Below, piece after piece: positions 1 to 6,854 of a DNA stretch of 9,023 nt (positions are counted from its first letter, which is position 1; every line of letters begins with the position of its first letter). The DNA is from Acidobacteriota bacterium. Its GTDB lineage: Bacteria > Acidobacteriota > Polarisedimenticolia > Gp22-AA2. Below the pieces are notes generated by a model. That model was not told the origin of the DNA. It saw nothing but the letters and a program-made list of their open reading frames with translations, and made no database searches. Location of the stretch: contig JACOUZ010000031.1 in the NCBI GenBank assembly GCA_016177515.1, positions 1 to 9,023 of the forward strand, in the 5' to 3' direction. The translations under genes and the position numbers were made by a program.

Positions 1-738
1 GTGCCCGGTCCCGCGAACGGCGTGCAGCCGCATGGAAGGGTAGAGCTCCGGGAGCGGGCGGACGTGATCGATGGGCGCCACGGAATCCTGCTCGCCGTGG
101 ATCAGAAGCGTCGGGACGGGCGGCACGAACGGCAGGATCCCGTCGACCTGGTAGTTCAGCAGGCAATGCTCGAGGGTCGAAGTCAGGGACTTGAAGGTGA
201 ACTTGTGGCTGTCGATCAGAACGGACCAGGGGAAGCGAAGGAGGTAGCGCAGGGTGATCTCGAGGCCGCTGCGCTTCATCTGCGCCAGCGTCTCCGCGAG
301 AGAATGCTCGTTCAGCAGCCGGCGATAATGGGGTGAGCCCTTCCAGAACAGCGCATGGGCGGTGACGGGGTCGCAGTAGCGTGGGAGGCTTACCAGGATC
401 ATCCGGCGAACGTGGTCACCGTGTCGCGAGGCGTACTCCAGCGCAATCAGCCCGCCGAGCGAGTGGCCGATGAGAATCAGCGGCCGGGTGGCCAGGCCGC
501 GCTCCTCGACGAACGCGCGCACACTGTCGCGGAAGAGGTCGAGAGTGTACTCGACGTACGGCTTGGGGGACAGTCCGAACCCGAGGAGATCGGGGAGGAC
601 GATCCGGTAGTCCTGCTCGAGCGGGCGGACCCTTTTCTGGAAGTAGCGCCGCGAACCGGTGATGCCGTGCAGGAACAGGAGAACGGGTCCCCGCGGGTTT
701 CCTCTCTCGACATAGTGGAGGGCGTTGGGCGGTCTCAT
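1..738 (-). CDS. Alpha/beta hydrolase, 3'-truncated by window edge
   Basis: This reading frame on the minus strand is open from the window edge to an ATG at 738 and gives 246 residues without a stop. It shows alpha/beta-hydrolase fold landmarks in order: an oxyanion-loop HG in LFLHGITGS (about 22-30), the strand and turn LPDLLGFGLS (48-57), a nucleophile elbow GHSLGG with Ser93, a candidate acid Asp218 in HGEQD, and His246 in GTGH as the last visible residue. The Ser-Asp-His triad is therefore complete, and only a short C-terminal helix should be missing. No signal peptide or membrane segment is visible, so it is probably cytoplasmic. The substrate cannot be told: the family includes esterases, haloperoxidase-like enzymes and C-C hydrolases. 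The start is uncertain. An in-frame GTG lies 12 bases upstream and an in-frame ATG at 786, and none has a clear ribosome binding site. It is transcribed divergently from glyA. Confidence 0.85.
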   Translation of the reverse strand, partial: MRPPNALHYVERGNPRGPVLLFLHGITGSRRYFQKRVRPLEQDYRIVLPDLLGFGLSPKPYVEYTLDLFRDSVRAFVEERGLATRPLILIGHSLGGLIALEYASRHGDHVRRMILVSLPRYCDPVTAHALFWKGSPHYRRLLNEHSLAETLAQMKRSGLEITLRYLLRFPWSVLIDSHKFTFKSLTSTLEHCLLNYQVDGILPFVPPVPTLLIHGEQDSVAPIDHVRPLPELYPSMRLHAVRGTGH

Positions 739-781
739 CGTGCGCTGCACGCGGCGGCGCGTCCGCCCGCGCGGGGCCGCG

Positions 782-787
782 ATCATA
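782..787 (-). promoter_or_regulatory. Possible -10 element of the hydrolase gene
   Basis: On the minus strand, 787 to 782 reads TATGAT, the same hexamer as the glyA -10. No acceptable -35 hexamer lies 16-18 bases upstream, so the call is weak. If used, transcription would begin near 775, favouring the ATG at 738 over the one at 786 as the hydrolase start. Confidence 0.25.
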
Positions 788-813
788 TCATGCGGCGCGC
801 AGACGCCGGCGGC

Positions 814-843
814 TTGATCTGTCGGCGATGGGTGTCCTATGAT
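814..843 (+). promoter_or_regulatory. Putative sigma70-like promoter of glyA cluster
   Basis: TTGATC (814-819, 4 of 6 matches to the consensus) and TATGAT (838-843, 5 of 6) are separated by 18 bases. Transcription would start near 850, giving a leader of about 115 bases before glyA. The call rests on hexamer match and spacing only. Confidence 0.5.
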
Positions 844-954
844 CACGCGCCCGTCGAGCCCTCTATTCAGAGCAGAACTTCCTTTCGTTCCCCCGATGAG
901 GTGGTTCGACGCTCCGGATTCGCGGCGCGAAGCGCGGCCGGACGAGGCACGGGC

Positions 955-962
955 AAGGAGGT
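955..962 (+). promoter_or_regulatory. Strong Shine-Dalgarno fixing the glyA GTG start
   Basis: AAGGAGGT at 955-962 is a near-perfect anti-16S match ending 4 bases before the GTG at 967. It decides the start: the open frame continues far upstream without a stop, but that upstream translation has no family similarity. Confidence 0.85.
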
Positions 963-966
963 TCTC

Positions 967-2253
967 GTGCTGGACTCCCTGCGACAGACCGATCCCGAGG
1001 TGGCGGCCGCGCTGGAGGCGGAGGTCGCACGGCAGGCCGACACGCTGGTCTTGATCGCCTCGGAGAATTTCGCCTCGCGCGCCGTGCTCGAGGCCATGGG
1101 CTCCGTGTTCACCAACAAGTACGCGGAGGGCTATCCCGGTCGCCGGTACTACGGCGGATGCGAGCACTCCGACACGGTGGAAAGGCTCGCCATCGACCGG
1201 GCGCGGATGATCTTCGGGGCGGAGCACGCCAATGTTCAGCCCCACTCCGGATCGCAGGCGAACATGGCCGTGTACCTCGCGGCGCTGAAACCGGGGGACA
1301 CGATTCTCGGCATGGACCTGGCGCACGGTGGCCATCTGACACACGGCCACCCGCTCAATTTCTCGGGCCGCTACTTCAAGGTGGTGCCATACGGCGTCAG
1401 CCGCGACACGGAACTTCTCGATTACGACGAGATGGAGCGCCTGGCCCGCGCCCACCGGCCGCGGCTGATCGTGGCAGGCGCCAGCGCCTATGCGCGCGTC
1501 ATAGACTACCCGCGCATCCGGCGCATCGCCGACGGGGTCGGGGCCCTGGTGATGGCCGACATTGCCCACGTCGCCGGGTTGATCGCAGCCGGTGTTCATC
1601 CCAACCCGGTGCCCTACGCCGATTACGTCACCACGACGACCCACAAGACGCTGCGCGGCCCGCGCGGCGCGATCATCCTCTGCCGCGAACGGTATGCGAA
1701 GGAGATCGACAGCGCCGTCTTTCCAGGGACGCAGGGTGGCCCGCTGGTGCACATGATCGCGGCCAAGGCGGTCGCCTTCAGAGAGGCGATGACAGAGGGC
1801 TTCCGGCGGGACCAGGAACGGACCGTCGAGAATGCGGCGCGTCTGGCCGCCCTCCTGGCGGCGGGCGGGATGCGAATCGTCTCGGGCGGCACCGACACGC
1901 ACTTGTTCCTCGTGGATCTGCGGCCGAAGAAACTGACCGGCCGCGCGGCGGAGCAGAGGCTCGAGAAGGTCGGAATCGCCCTGAACAAGAACACCATTCC
2001 GTTCGATCCCGAAAAACCGATGGTCAGCAGCGGCGTGCGCCTCGGGACGCCCGCGGTCACCAGCCGGGGGATGGACCCGTCCCGGATGGACGAGATCGCC
2101 CGGCTGATCCTGGAGGCCCTGGAGGAGGAGCCGGACGCCCTGCGGATGGCCGCCATCCGGGCGCGGGTCTCCGCCCTGTGCCGGGCCTTCCCGATCTATC
2201 CCTGGCTTCCGGGAGGGGACGGTCCCGGGGCCGCCCCGGGCAGCCCCTCCTGA
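967..2253 (+). CDS. glyA: Serine hydroxymethyltransferase
   Basis: The enzyme interconverts serine plus tetrahydrofolate with glycine plus 5,10-methylenetetrahydrofolate, the main cytoplasmic source of one-carbon units. From the GTG it has 428 residues, near the usual 415-420 of bacterial enzymes, and begins at the expected place (LIASENF at 29-35). Family motifs are all present: NKYAEGYPGRRYYGG (50-64), QPHSGSQAN (91-99), DLAHGGHLTHG (117-127), the PLP-stacking and pyridine-contacting MADIAH with Asp198 and His201, the PLP-binding Lys227 in TTTTHKT, and the substrate-carboxylate Arg358 in SGVRLGTPA. The C-terminus has a short Gly/Pro-rich extension. It is the first gene of a likely operon with the dehydrogenase (20 bases downstream) and polA. 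Start is GTG, supported by the strong ribosome site at 955-962. Confidence 0.97.
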   Translation: MLDSLRQTDPEVAAALEAEVARQADTLVLIASENFASRAVLEAMGSVFTNKYAEGYPGRRYYGGCEHSDTVERLAIDRARMIFGAEHANVQPHSGSQANMAVYLAALKPGDTILGMDLAHGGHLTHGHPLNFSGRYFKVVPYGVSRDTELLDYDEMERLARAHRPRLIVAGASAYARVIDYPRIRRIADGVGALVMADIAHVAGLIAAGVHPNPVPYADYVTTTTHKTLRGPRGAIILCRERYAKEIDSAVFPGTQGGPLVHMIAAKAVAFREAMTEGFRRDQERTVENAARLAALLAAGGMRIVSGGTDTHLFLVDLRPKKLTGRAAEQRLEKVGIALNKNTIPFDPEKPMVSSGVRLGTPAVTSRGMDPSRMDEIARLILEALEEEPDALRMAAIRARVSALCRAFPIYPWLPGGDGPGAAPGSPS

Positions 2254-2273
2254 GGCCGCAGGGCCGTCGCGCC

Positions 2274-2936
2274 ATGGCCGTCCCGGTGGTCCTGGACCTG
2301 GCGGGAAGGCGCTGCGTCATCATCGGCGGCGGCCGGGTGGCCGAGCGCAAGATCGCGGCGCTCCTGCCGTCCGGTGCCGACCTTCTCGTGGTCGCCCCGC
2401 GGGTCACCGCCCGCATCCGTGAGCTGGCGAAGCGCCGGCGGGTGCGGTGGCGGCGCGCCTTGTACCGGCCCCCGTGCCTGCGCCGCGCCCGCCTGGCACT
2501 GGCCGCCACGTCCGACGCCGCAACGAACCGGCGGGTGGCGCGCGATGCGGGACGCCTGGGGCTCTTCGTCAACGTGGCCGACGACCCCGGTCTCTGCACA
2601 CTCGTCATGCCGGCGGTGCTGCGGCGCGGCGATCTTCTCGTGGCCGTCTCGACCGGGGGCCTCAGTCCCGCCCTGGCGCGCTCGCTGCGCGACGACCTGG
2701 CGGGCCGCCTCGGGCGCGAGTACGGCGAGTACGTCCGCATGGTCGCCTCGATCCGCCGGCGGCTGCGGGCGTGCGTGGACGATCCGCGCCAGCGCGCGCG
2801 GCGCCTGCGCAGGGTGCTGGAAATGCGGCTGCTGGCGCGGCTGCGCTCCGGGCGGAGGGAGGAGGCCTGGCGCGCCGCCCGGCGGGCCGCCGGGCTCTTC
2901 GCGGCAGGAGGATCGCGGGATGGTTCAGCGTCCTGA
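2274..2936 (+). CDS. Precorrin-2 dehydrogenase / sirohydrochlorin ferrochelatase-type protein (CysG N-terminal domain family)
   Basis: This 220-residue protein matches the N-terminal dehydrogenase part of CysG and stand-alone Met8-like proteins, which oxidise precorrin-2 to sirohydrochlorin with NAD and may insert iron to make siroheme. It shows FLDL-like VVLDLAGR (5-12), the Rossmann NAD-binding turn IIGGGRVAERK (16-26), the conserved LAATSDAATN (75-85), NVADDP with Asp103 at the position of the catalytic Asp of CysG, and VAVSTGGLSP (123-132). There is no uroporphyrinogen methyltransferase domain, so the methylase must be encoded elsewhere. The C-terminal 60 residues are helical-looking and very Arg-rich. 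No clear ribosome site precedes ATG 2274, 20 bases after glyA, so coupling to glyA translation is likely. Its 3' end overlaps the polA start by 17 bases. Such genes often sit next to hemA; here none is visible. Confidence 0.88.
   Translation: MAVPVVLDLAGRRCVIIGGGRVAERKIAALLPSGADLLVVAPRVTARIRELAKRRRVRWRRALYRPPCLRRARLALAATSDAATNRRVARDAGRLGLFVNVADDPGLCTLVMPAVLRRGDLLVAVSTGGLSPALARSLRDDLAGRLGREYGEYVRMVASIRRRLRACVDDPRQRARRLRRVLEMRLLARLRSGRREEAWRAARRAAGLFAAGGSRDGSAS
2906..2912 (+). promoter_or_regulatory. Shine-Dalgarno of polA inside the upstream gene
   Basis: AGGAGGA at 2906-2912 lies 7 bases before the ATG at 2920. It supports that ATG although it falls inside the last codons of the dehydrogenase gene. 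Confidence 0.8.
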
Positions 2937-5628
2937 TCCCGAGCGCACCGTCTTTCTTGTGGACGGCAGCAACAACCTCTATCGCGCCTTTTACGCCATC
3001 CGCGGGCTGAGCACCAGCAAGGGACTCCCGACCAACGCGATCTACGGATTCACTTCCATGCTCCGCAAGCTCCTGCGCGAGCACGGTCCGCAGTACCTGG
3101 CGGTGGCCTTCGATCGGGCGGAGCCCACCTTCCGGCACCAGGCGTTCGCCGACTACAAGGCTCACCGGCCGGAGACGCCGCAGGAGCTCATCGTGCAGAT
3201 CCCGCACGTCAAGAAGGTCTGCGAGATCCTGGGTGTGCGGGTTCTCGAGACGGCGGGCTACGAGGCCGACGACATCATCGCCACGCTGGCCGACCGCGGC
3301 CGCAAGGCCGGCCGTCCGATCGTCATCGTGGCCACCGACAAGGACCTGCTGCAGCTGGTCGGGAACGGGATCCTGTTCTACAACCCGGTCAGCGAGGAGT
3401 TCCTGGACAGTGACGGGGTCGAGCGTGTCTTCGGGGTCAGGCCGGAGCAGGTGCGGGACGTCCTGGCGCTGTGCGGCGACGCGTCCGACAACATCCCCGG
3501 CGTCCCGGGGATAGGCGAAAAGGGGGCCAGGGACCTGATACGCCGGTACGGCGACCTGGAAGCGGTCCTGGGGGCGGCCGGAAGTCTGAGCCGGAGGAGC
3601 TACCGGGAGGGGCTTCTGAATCATGAGAAGGAGGCCCGGCTGAGCCGGGAACTGGCCACGCTACGGTACGACGTTCCGCTCGCTTTCGATCTGGACTCCC
3701 TGCGCGTCGGGACGCCGGACCACGAGGCGGCCCGGCGGGTCTTCCTGGATCTGGAGTTCGGCGCACTGGCGCACGAGTTCCAGGCCCCGGTCGCGGTGCG
3801 GCCGCCCGCGCACACGGTTATCGTCGACGCCGCGGAACTGGAGAGGGCGGTGGCGCGGCTGCGCTCGGGCGGCGTCGTCGCGTTCAATATCGAACGGGAC
3901 CATCCCGAGCCGATGCGGGCGTCGCTGGTCGGAATTGCGCTGGCCGGACCGGGAACTGACGGACTGTATGTGCCCCTGGCGCACCGCCACCTGGGAGCGC
4001 CCCAGGCGATCGACTCCGCCACGGCCCTGCGGCTCGTGCGGCCGCTGTTCGAGGATCCGCGCGTGCGCCGCGCCGGCCACAACGTGAAGAGCGATCTGGT
4101 GCTCCTGCGCCGCCTCGGATGGCCGGCCCCGGCGGTTGAATTCGACACCATGCTGGCCAGTTATCTCCTGAACCCCTCGCGCCGCAGCCACGCGCTCGAC
4201 GTGGTGGCCCAGGAGATCTGCGGCCTCGCGGTCCCGTCCTATGAATCGGTGCTGGGCTCCGGCGCCAGGAGACTCCCGCTGCACGAGCTGGAAGCCGAGC
4301 GCGCCGCGGCCCTGGTCTGCCCTCGCGTCAGCGCGATCCTGGCCATGCGCGAGCCGCTCGAGACCGGCCTGCGTCGGGACGGCCTGCTGGCGTTGCTCGA
4401 CGATCTGGAGCTGCCGCTGGCCTCGGTGCTGGCGGAGTTGGAGACGACCGGCGTGCGCATCGACACCGCCTTCCTGGCCTCCCTCTCCGTCGAGTGGGAG
4501 GCGCGGCTGGCCCGCCTCACCGGAGAGATCCACGGGCTCGCCGGCAGGGAGTTCAACATCAACTCACCGCGGCAACTGGGCGAGGTCCTGTTCGAGACGT
4601 TGAAGCTGAGCCCCGGCCGCAAGACTCGGAAGACCCGATCCTTCTCGACGAGCTTCGAAATCCTCGAGGACCTCGCCGGGGCGCACGAGCTTCCCCGGAG
4701 GATCCTGGATTACCGCAGCCTGCAGAAGCTGAAGTCCACGTACGTCGACAGCCTGCCCGGTCTCCTCAACCCGAAGACCGGCCGCGTGCACACGTCCTTC
4801 AACCAGGCGGTGGCGGCCACCGGTCGACTCAGCAGCAGCGACCCCAACCTCCAGAACATCCCGATTCGCACCGAGCAGGGCCGCCAGATCCGGCGCGCGT
4901 TCGTCACCGAACCCGGATACGTGCTCCTGTCGGCCGACTATTCCCAGATCGAGCTGCGCGTCCTGGCGCACCTGTGCGGGGACCCGGCCCTGGTCGAAGC
5001 CTTCCGCGCCGGGGAGGACATCCACCGTCGCACTGCGGCCGAGGTGTTCGGTGTCCTGCCCGGCCTGGTGAGCGAGGAAATGCGCCGGCGTGCCAAGGTG
5101 GTGAACTTCGGCATCATCTACGGCATGGGCTCGCAGCGCCTGGCGCGCGAGCAGGGGATCTCCCTGAAGGAGGCCGGAGGGTACATCGAGGCCTATTTCC
5201 AGCGCCTCCCCAGGGTGAAGGACTACCTCGAATCGACCGCGGCGGCGGCCGAATCGGAGGGGCGCGTCCGGACGCTCCTGGGGCGCGTGCGCCACTTTCC
5301 CGAGCTCAAGGGGGCGGACCGCAACGCCCGGCAGCAGGCACTGCGCGCCGCGGTCAACACCACGATCCAGGGGAGCGCCGCCGATCTCATCAAGCTGGCC
5401 ATGGTGGCCCTCTCCCGCCGCCTCGAGGAGGCCGGAAGCGGCGCACGAATGACGCTGCAAGTGCACGACGAACTGGTTCTCGAGGTGCCGGGGAAGGAGC
5501 TGTCCGCGGTGGCCCGCAAGGTGCGCGAGATCATGGAGGGGGCGCACGTGCTGCGTGTCCCCCTCGTGGTCGATCTCAAGGCAGGGCCGAACTGGCTGGA
5601 GATGCAGAGAATCGAATCCAAGGATTGA
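2920..5628 (+). CDS. polA: DNA polymerase I (5' nuclease, degenerate 3'-5' exonuclease, polymerase)
   Basis: The protein has 902 residues, close to E. coli Pol I (928). Domain order is normal. The 5' nuclease (about 10-285) keeps its acidic metal ligands: Asp15 in LVDGS, Asp117/Asp118 in YEADD, Asp140 and Asp142 in ATDKDLLQL, and Asp187/Asp190 in GDASDNIPGVPGIGEK. The 3'-5' exonuclease-like domain (about 300-480) looks impaired: motif I reads FNIE with Asn323 where E. coli has Asp355, Glu325 and Asp392 are kept, but motif III (455-487) contains neither the Tyr nor the Asp. The polymerase (about 490-902) is intact: motif A SADYSQIELR with Asp673, motif B RRRAKVVNFGIIYG with Lys726, Phe730 and Tyr734, and motif C VHDE with Asp850/Glu851. 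Phe730 corresponds to E. coli Phe762. It acts in gap filling, nick translation and RNA primer removal, and is probably co-transcribed with the two genes before it. Confidence 0.97.
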   Translation: MVQRPDPERTVFLVDGSNNLYRAFYAIRGLSTSKGLPTNAIYGFTSMLRKLLREHGPQYLAVAFDRAEPTFRHQAFADYKAHRPETPQELIVQIPHVKKVCEILGVRVLETAGYEADDIIATLADRGRKAGRPIVIVATDKDLLQLVGNGILFYNPVSEEFLDSDGVERVFGVRPEQVRDVLALCGDASDNIPGVPGIGEKGARDLIRRYGDLEAVLGAAGSLSRRSYREGLLNHEKEARLSRELATLRYDVPLAFDLDSLRVGTPDHEAARRVFLDLEFGALAHEFQAPVAVRPPAHTVIVDAAELERAVARLRSGGVVAFNIERDHPEPMRASLVGIALAGPGTDGLYVPLAHRHLGAPQAIDSATALRLVRPLFEDPRVRRAGHNVKSDLVLLRRLGWPAPAVEFDTMLASYLLNPSRRSHALDVVAQEICGLAVPSYESVLGSGARRLPLHELEAERAAALVCPRVSAILAMREPLETGLRRDGLLALLDDLELPLASVLAELETTGVRIDTAFLASLSVEWEARLARLTGEIHGLAGREFNINSPRQLGEVLFETLKLSPGRKTRKTRSFSTSFEILEDLAGAHELPRRILDYRSLQKLKSTYVDSLPGLLNPKTGRVHTSFNQAVAATGRLSSSDPNLQNIPIRTEQGRQIRRAFVTEPGYVLLSADYSQIELRVLAHLCGDPALVEAFRAGEDIHRRTAAEVFGVLPGLVSEEMRRRAKVVNFGIIYGMGSQRLAREQGISLKEAGGYIEAYFQRLPRVKDYLESTAAAAESEGRVRTLLGRVRHFPELKGADRNARQQALRAAVNTTIQGSAADLIKLAMVALSRRLEEAGSGARMTLQVHDELVLEVPGKELSAVARKVREIMEGAHVLRVPLVVDLKAGPNWLEMQRIESKD

Positions 5629-5668
5629 AATCGGCCGCCGCACCGCCCCGGCGCGGTGGGAGGCCCGG

Positions 5669-5715
5669 CGTTGCAACTGGTGATCCGGCAACCTAGATTC
5701 CCGTTGCGACTGGTG
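5669..5715 (+). repeat. Pair of 14-base direct repeats upstream of response regulator
   Basis: CGTTGCAACTGGTG (5669-5682) recurs as CGTTGCGACTGGTG (5702-5715) with one mismatch and a 33-base period, about three helical turns. The first copy contains the 8-base palindrome GTTGCAAC. The location just upstream of a regulator gene suggests a possible binding-site pair, but this is inference. Confidence 0.5.
5671..5699 (+). promoter_or_regulatory. Weak candidate promoter of the HD-GYP regulator
   Basis: TTGCAA (5671-5676, 4 of 6) and TAGATT (5694-5699, 4 of 6) are spaced by 17 bases. The -35 lies inside the first direct repeat. Transcription would start near 5706, 45 bases before the ATG. In G+C-rich DNA an A/T-containing hexamer pair with exact spacing is suggestive only. 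Confidence 0.3.
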
Positions 5716-5750
5716 CGGCGCGCTGCCGCAGGGTCCCACGGACAGGCCGG

Positions 5751-6854
5751 ATGCCCGAACCGATCCACATTCTCATCGTCGACGACGATCAGGCGATCCG
5801 CGACCTCCTCGCGGAGGGCCTGTCGGACAGCGGCTACTGCTGCGACACCGCGTGCGACGGCGCGGACGGCCTGCGGAAGATGCAGTCGAACGGGTTCGAT
5901 CTGGTCGTCAGCGACATCGACATGCCGGAGATGGACGGCGTGCAGTTCCTGCAGGAGATCAAGAGAATCCGGCCCGACACCGAGATCATCATGCTGACCG
6001 GCGTGGTAGACGTGGAAACGGCGATCCAGTCCATGCGCCTGGGGGCCGCGGACTACCTGACCAAGCCGTTCAACCTGGTCGAGGTGCGGATCACCGTCGA
6101 GAGGGCGCTGGAGAAGCAACGCCTGGTGCGCGAGAAATGGGAGTACCAGAAGACCCTCGAGGCCAAGGTGGCCGAGCGCACCATCGAGCTGAGCCGGAAG
6201 AACCGGGAGGTCGAGGATCTCTTCGACCGCCTGAAGTTTTCCTACCAGACGACTCTGGAGGCTCTGGCGACCGCCCTGGACACCCGCGACACTGAGACCC
6301 TTGGCCACTCGCTGCGCGTCGCCGCATACACCGTTGCGGTCGCCCGCAGGATGGGAGTCACGGACCCGGAGCTGACCGACATCTACCGGGGCGCCCTGCT
6401 GCACGATGTCGGAAAGATCGGCGTCCCCGACGCCATCCTGCGCAAGCCCGGGAAACTGACGCCGGAGGAATGGGTCGAGATGCGCAAGCACCCCGAGATC
6501 GGGTACCGCATACTGCAGGGGATCAACTTCCTGGAGGCCGCGCGGGAGGTCGTCCTGAGCCACCAGGAGGCCTACGACGGATCGGGCTATCCACGGGGAC
6601 TGAAGGGGAAGGAGATCCCCCTCGGCGCGCGCATCTTCGCGGTCGTGGACACCCTCGACGCGATGACCAGTGATCGCCCCTACCGCAGGGCGCTGACGCA
6701 GCAGGCGGCGCGCGACGAAATCCTCAAGTGCAGCGGCACCCAGTTCGATCCGGAGGTCGTAAAGGCCTTCCTCGACATTCCCAACGACGAGTGGAATGAA
6801 ATCCACCGCAAGGTCATGCAGGACGTGATGACCCGCAATCTGGCGCGCTTCTAG
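5751..6854 (+). CDS. Response regulator with receiver and HD-GYP domains (probable c-di-GMP phosphodiesterase)
   Basis: The 367-residue protein resembles RpfG-type two-component regulators. A receiver domain (about 5-120) has the acidic pocket Asp11/Asp12, phospho-acceptor Asp55 in VVSDIDMPEMDG, Thr83 and Lys105 in LTKPF. A charged helical linker, probably coiled coil (about 115-165), leads to the HD-GYP domain (about 165-365). There Glu182, His186, His218-Asp219, Lys222, His247, His271 and Asp300 match metal and catalytic positions of the family, with the signatures LLHDVGKIGVPD and DGSGYP. The usual HHExxDGxGYP reads HQEAYDGSGYP, so the second His is Gln272. Known family role: hydrolysis of cyclic-di-GMP to GMP, gated by phosphorylation. 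No membrane segment is present, and no partner kinase lies in the window. The ATG has only a poor ribosome site. Its stop overlaps the stop of the convergent downstream gene. Confidence 0.93.
   Translation: MPEPIHILIVDDDQAIRDLLAEGLSDSGYCCDTACDGADGLRKMQSNGFDLVVSDIDMPEMDGVQFLQEIKRIRPDTEIIMLTGVVDVETAIQSMRLGAADYLTKPFNLVEVRITVERALEKQRLVREKWEYQKTLEAKVAERTIELSRKNREVEDLFDRLKFSYQTTLEALATALDTRDTETLGHSLRVAAYTVAVARRMGVTDPELTDIYRGALLHDVGKIGVPDAILRKPGKLTPEEWVEMRKHPEIGYRILQGINFLEAAREVVLSHQEAYDGSGYPRGLKGKEIPLGARIFAVVDTLDAMTSDRPYRRALTQQAARDEILKCSGTQFDPEVVKAFLDIPNDEWNEIHRKVMQDVMTRNLARF

Larger units (their letters stand above)
739..966. other. Divergent intergenic control region (hydrolase / glyA)
   Basis: This gap of about 230 bases separates two divergent genes. 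It holds a sigma70-like promoter toward glyA (814-843), a mirror-image TATGATC -10-like element facing the hydrolase (787-781), and a leader of about 115 bases before the glyA GTG. The leader contains a perfect short inverted repeat TTCGCG-G-CGCGAA (919-931), itself flanked by TCCGG (913-917) and CCGGA (938-942), just upstream of the Shine-Dalgarno. I recognise no riboswitch class here and see no credible small gene. Confidence 0.6.
5629..5750. other. Intergenic spacer between polA and response regulator
   Basis: This 122-base gap holds a weak hairpin after polA: CACCGC (5641-5646) and GCGGTG (5653-5658) around a 6-base loop. No T-run follows, so it is not a convincing intrinsic terminator. 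Further on lies a pair of 14-base near-identical direct repeats flanking a possible promoter (separate entries). Read-through from polA into the regulator cannot be excluded. Confidence 0.5.

Noticed and set aside
1..336. Plus-strand open frame over the hydrolase
   Set aside because: The minus strand encodes a clear alpha/beta hydrolase here with a complete Ser-Asp-His triad.
355..966. Upstream extension of the glyA frame by about 200 codons
   Set aside because: The extension overlaps the hydrolase gene in antisense and looks unlike any protein family. The strong ribosome site at 955-962 and the family length place the start at 967.
1158..2273. Upstream extension of the dehydrogenase frame inside glyA
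   Set aside because: It is the +1 shadow of glyA. The family N-terminus begins at ATG 2274.
5641..5658. Hairpin after polA as an intrinsic terminator
   Set aside because: The stem is only six pairs and no T-run follows, so I do not call it a terminator.
4564..5739. Minus-strand open frame of 391 residues antisense to polA
   Set aside because: No family motif; it lies over the conserved polymerase domain read in the correct frame on the plus strand.
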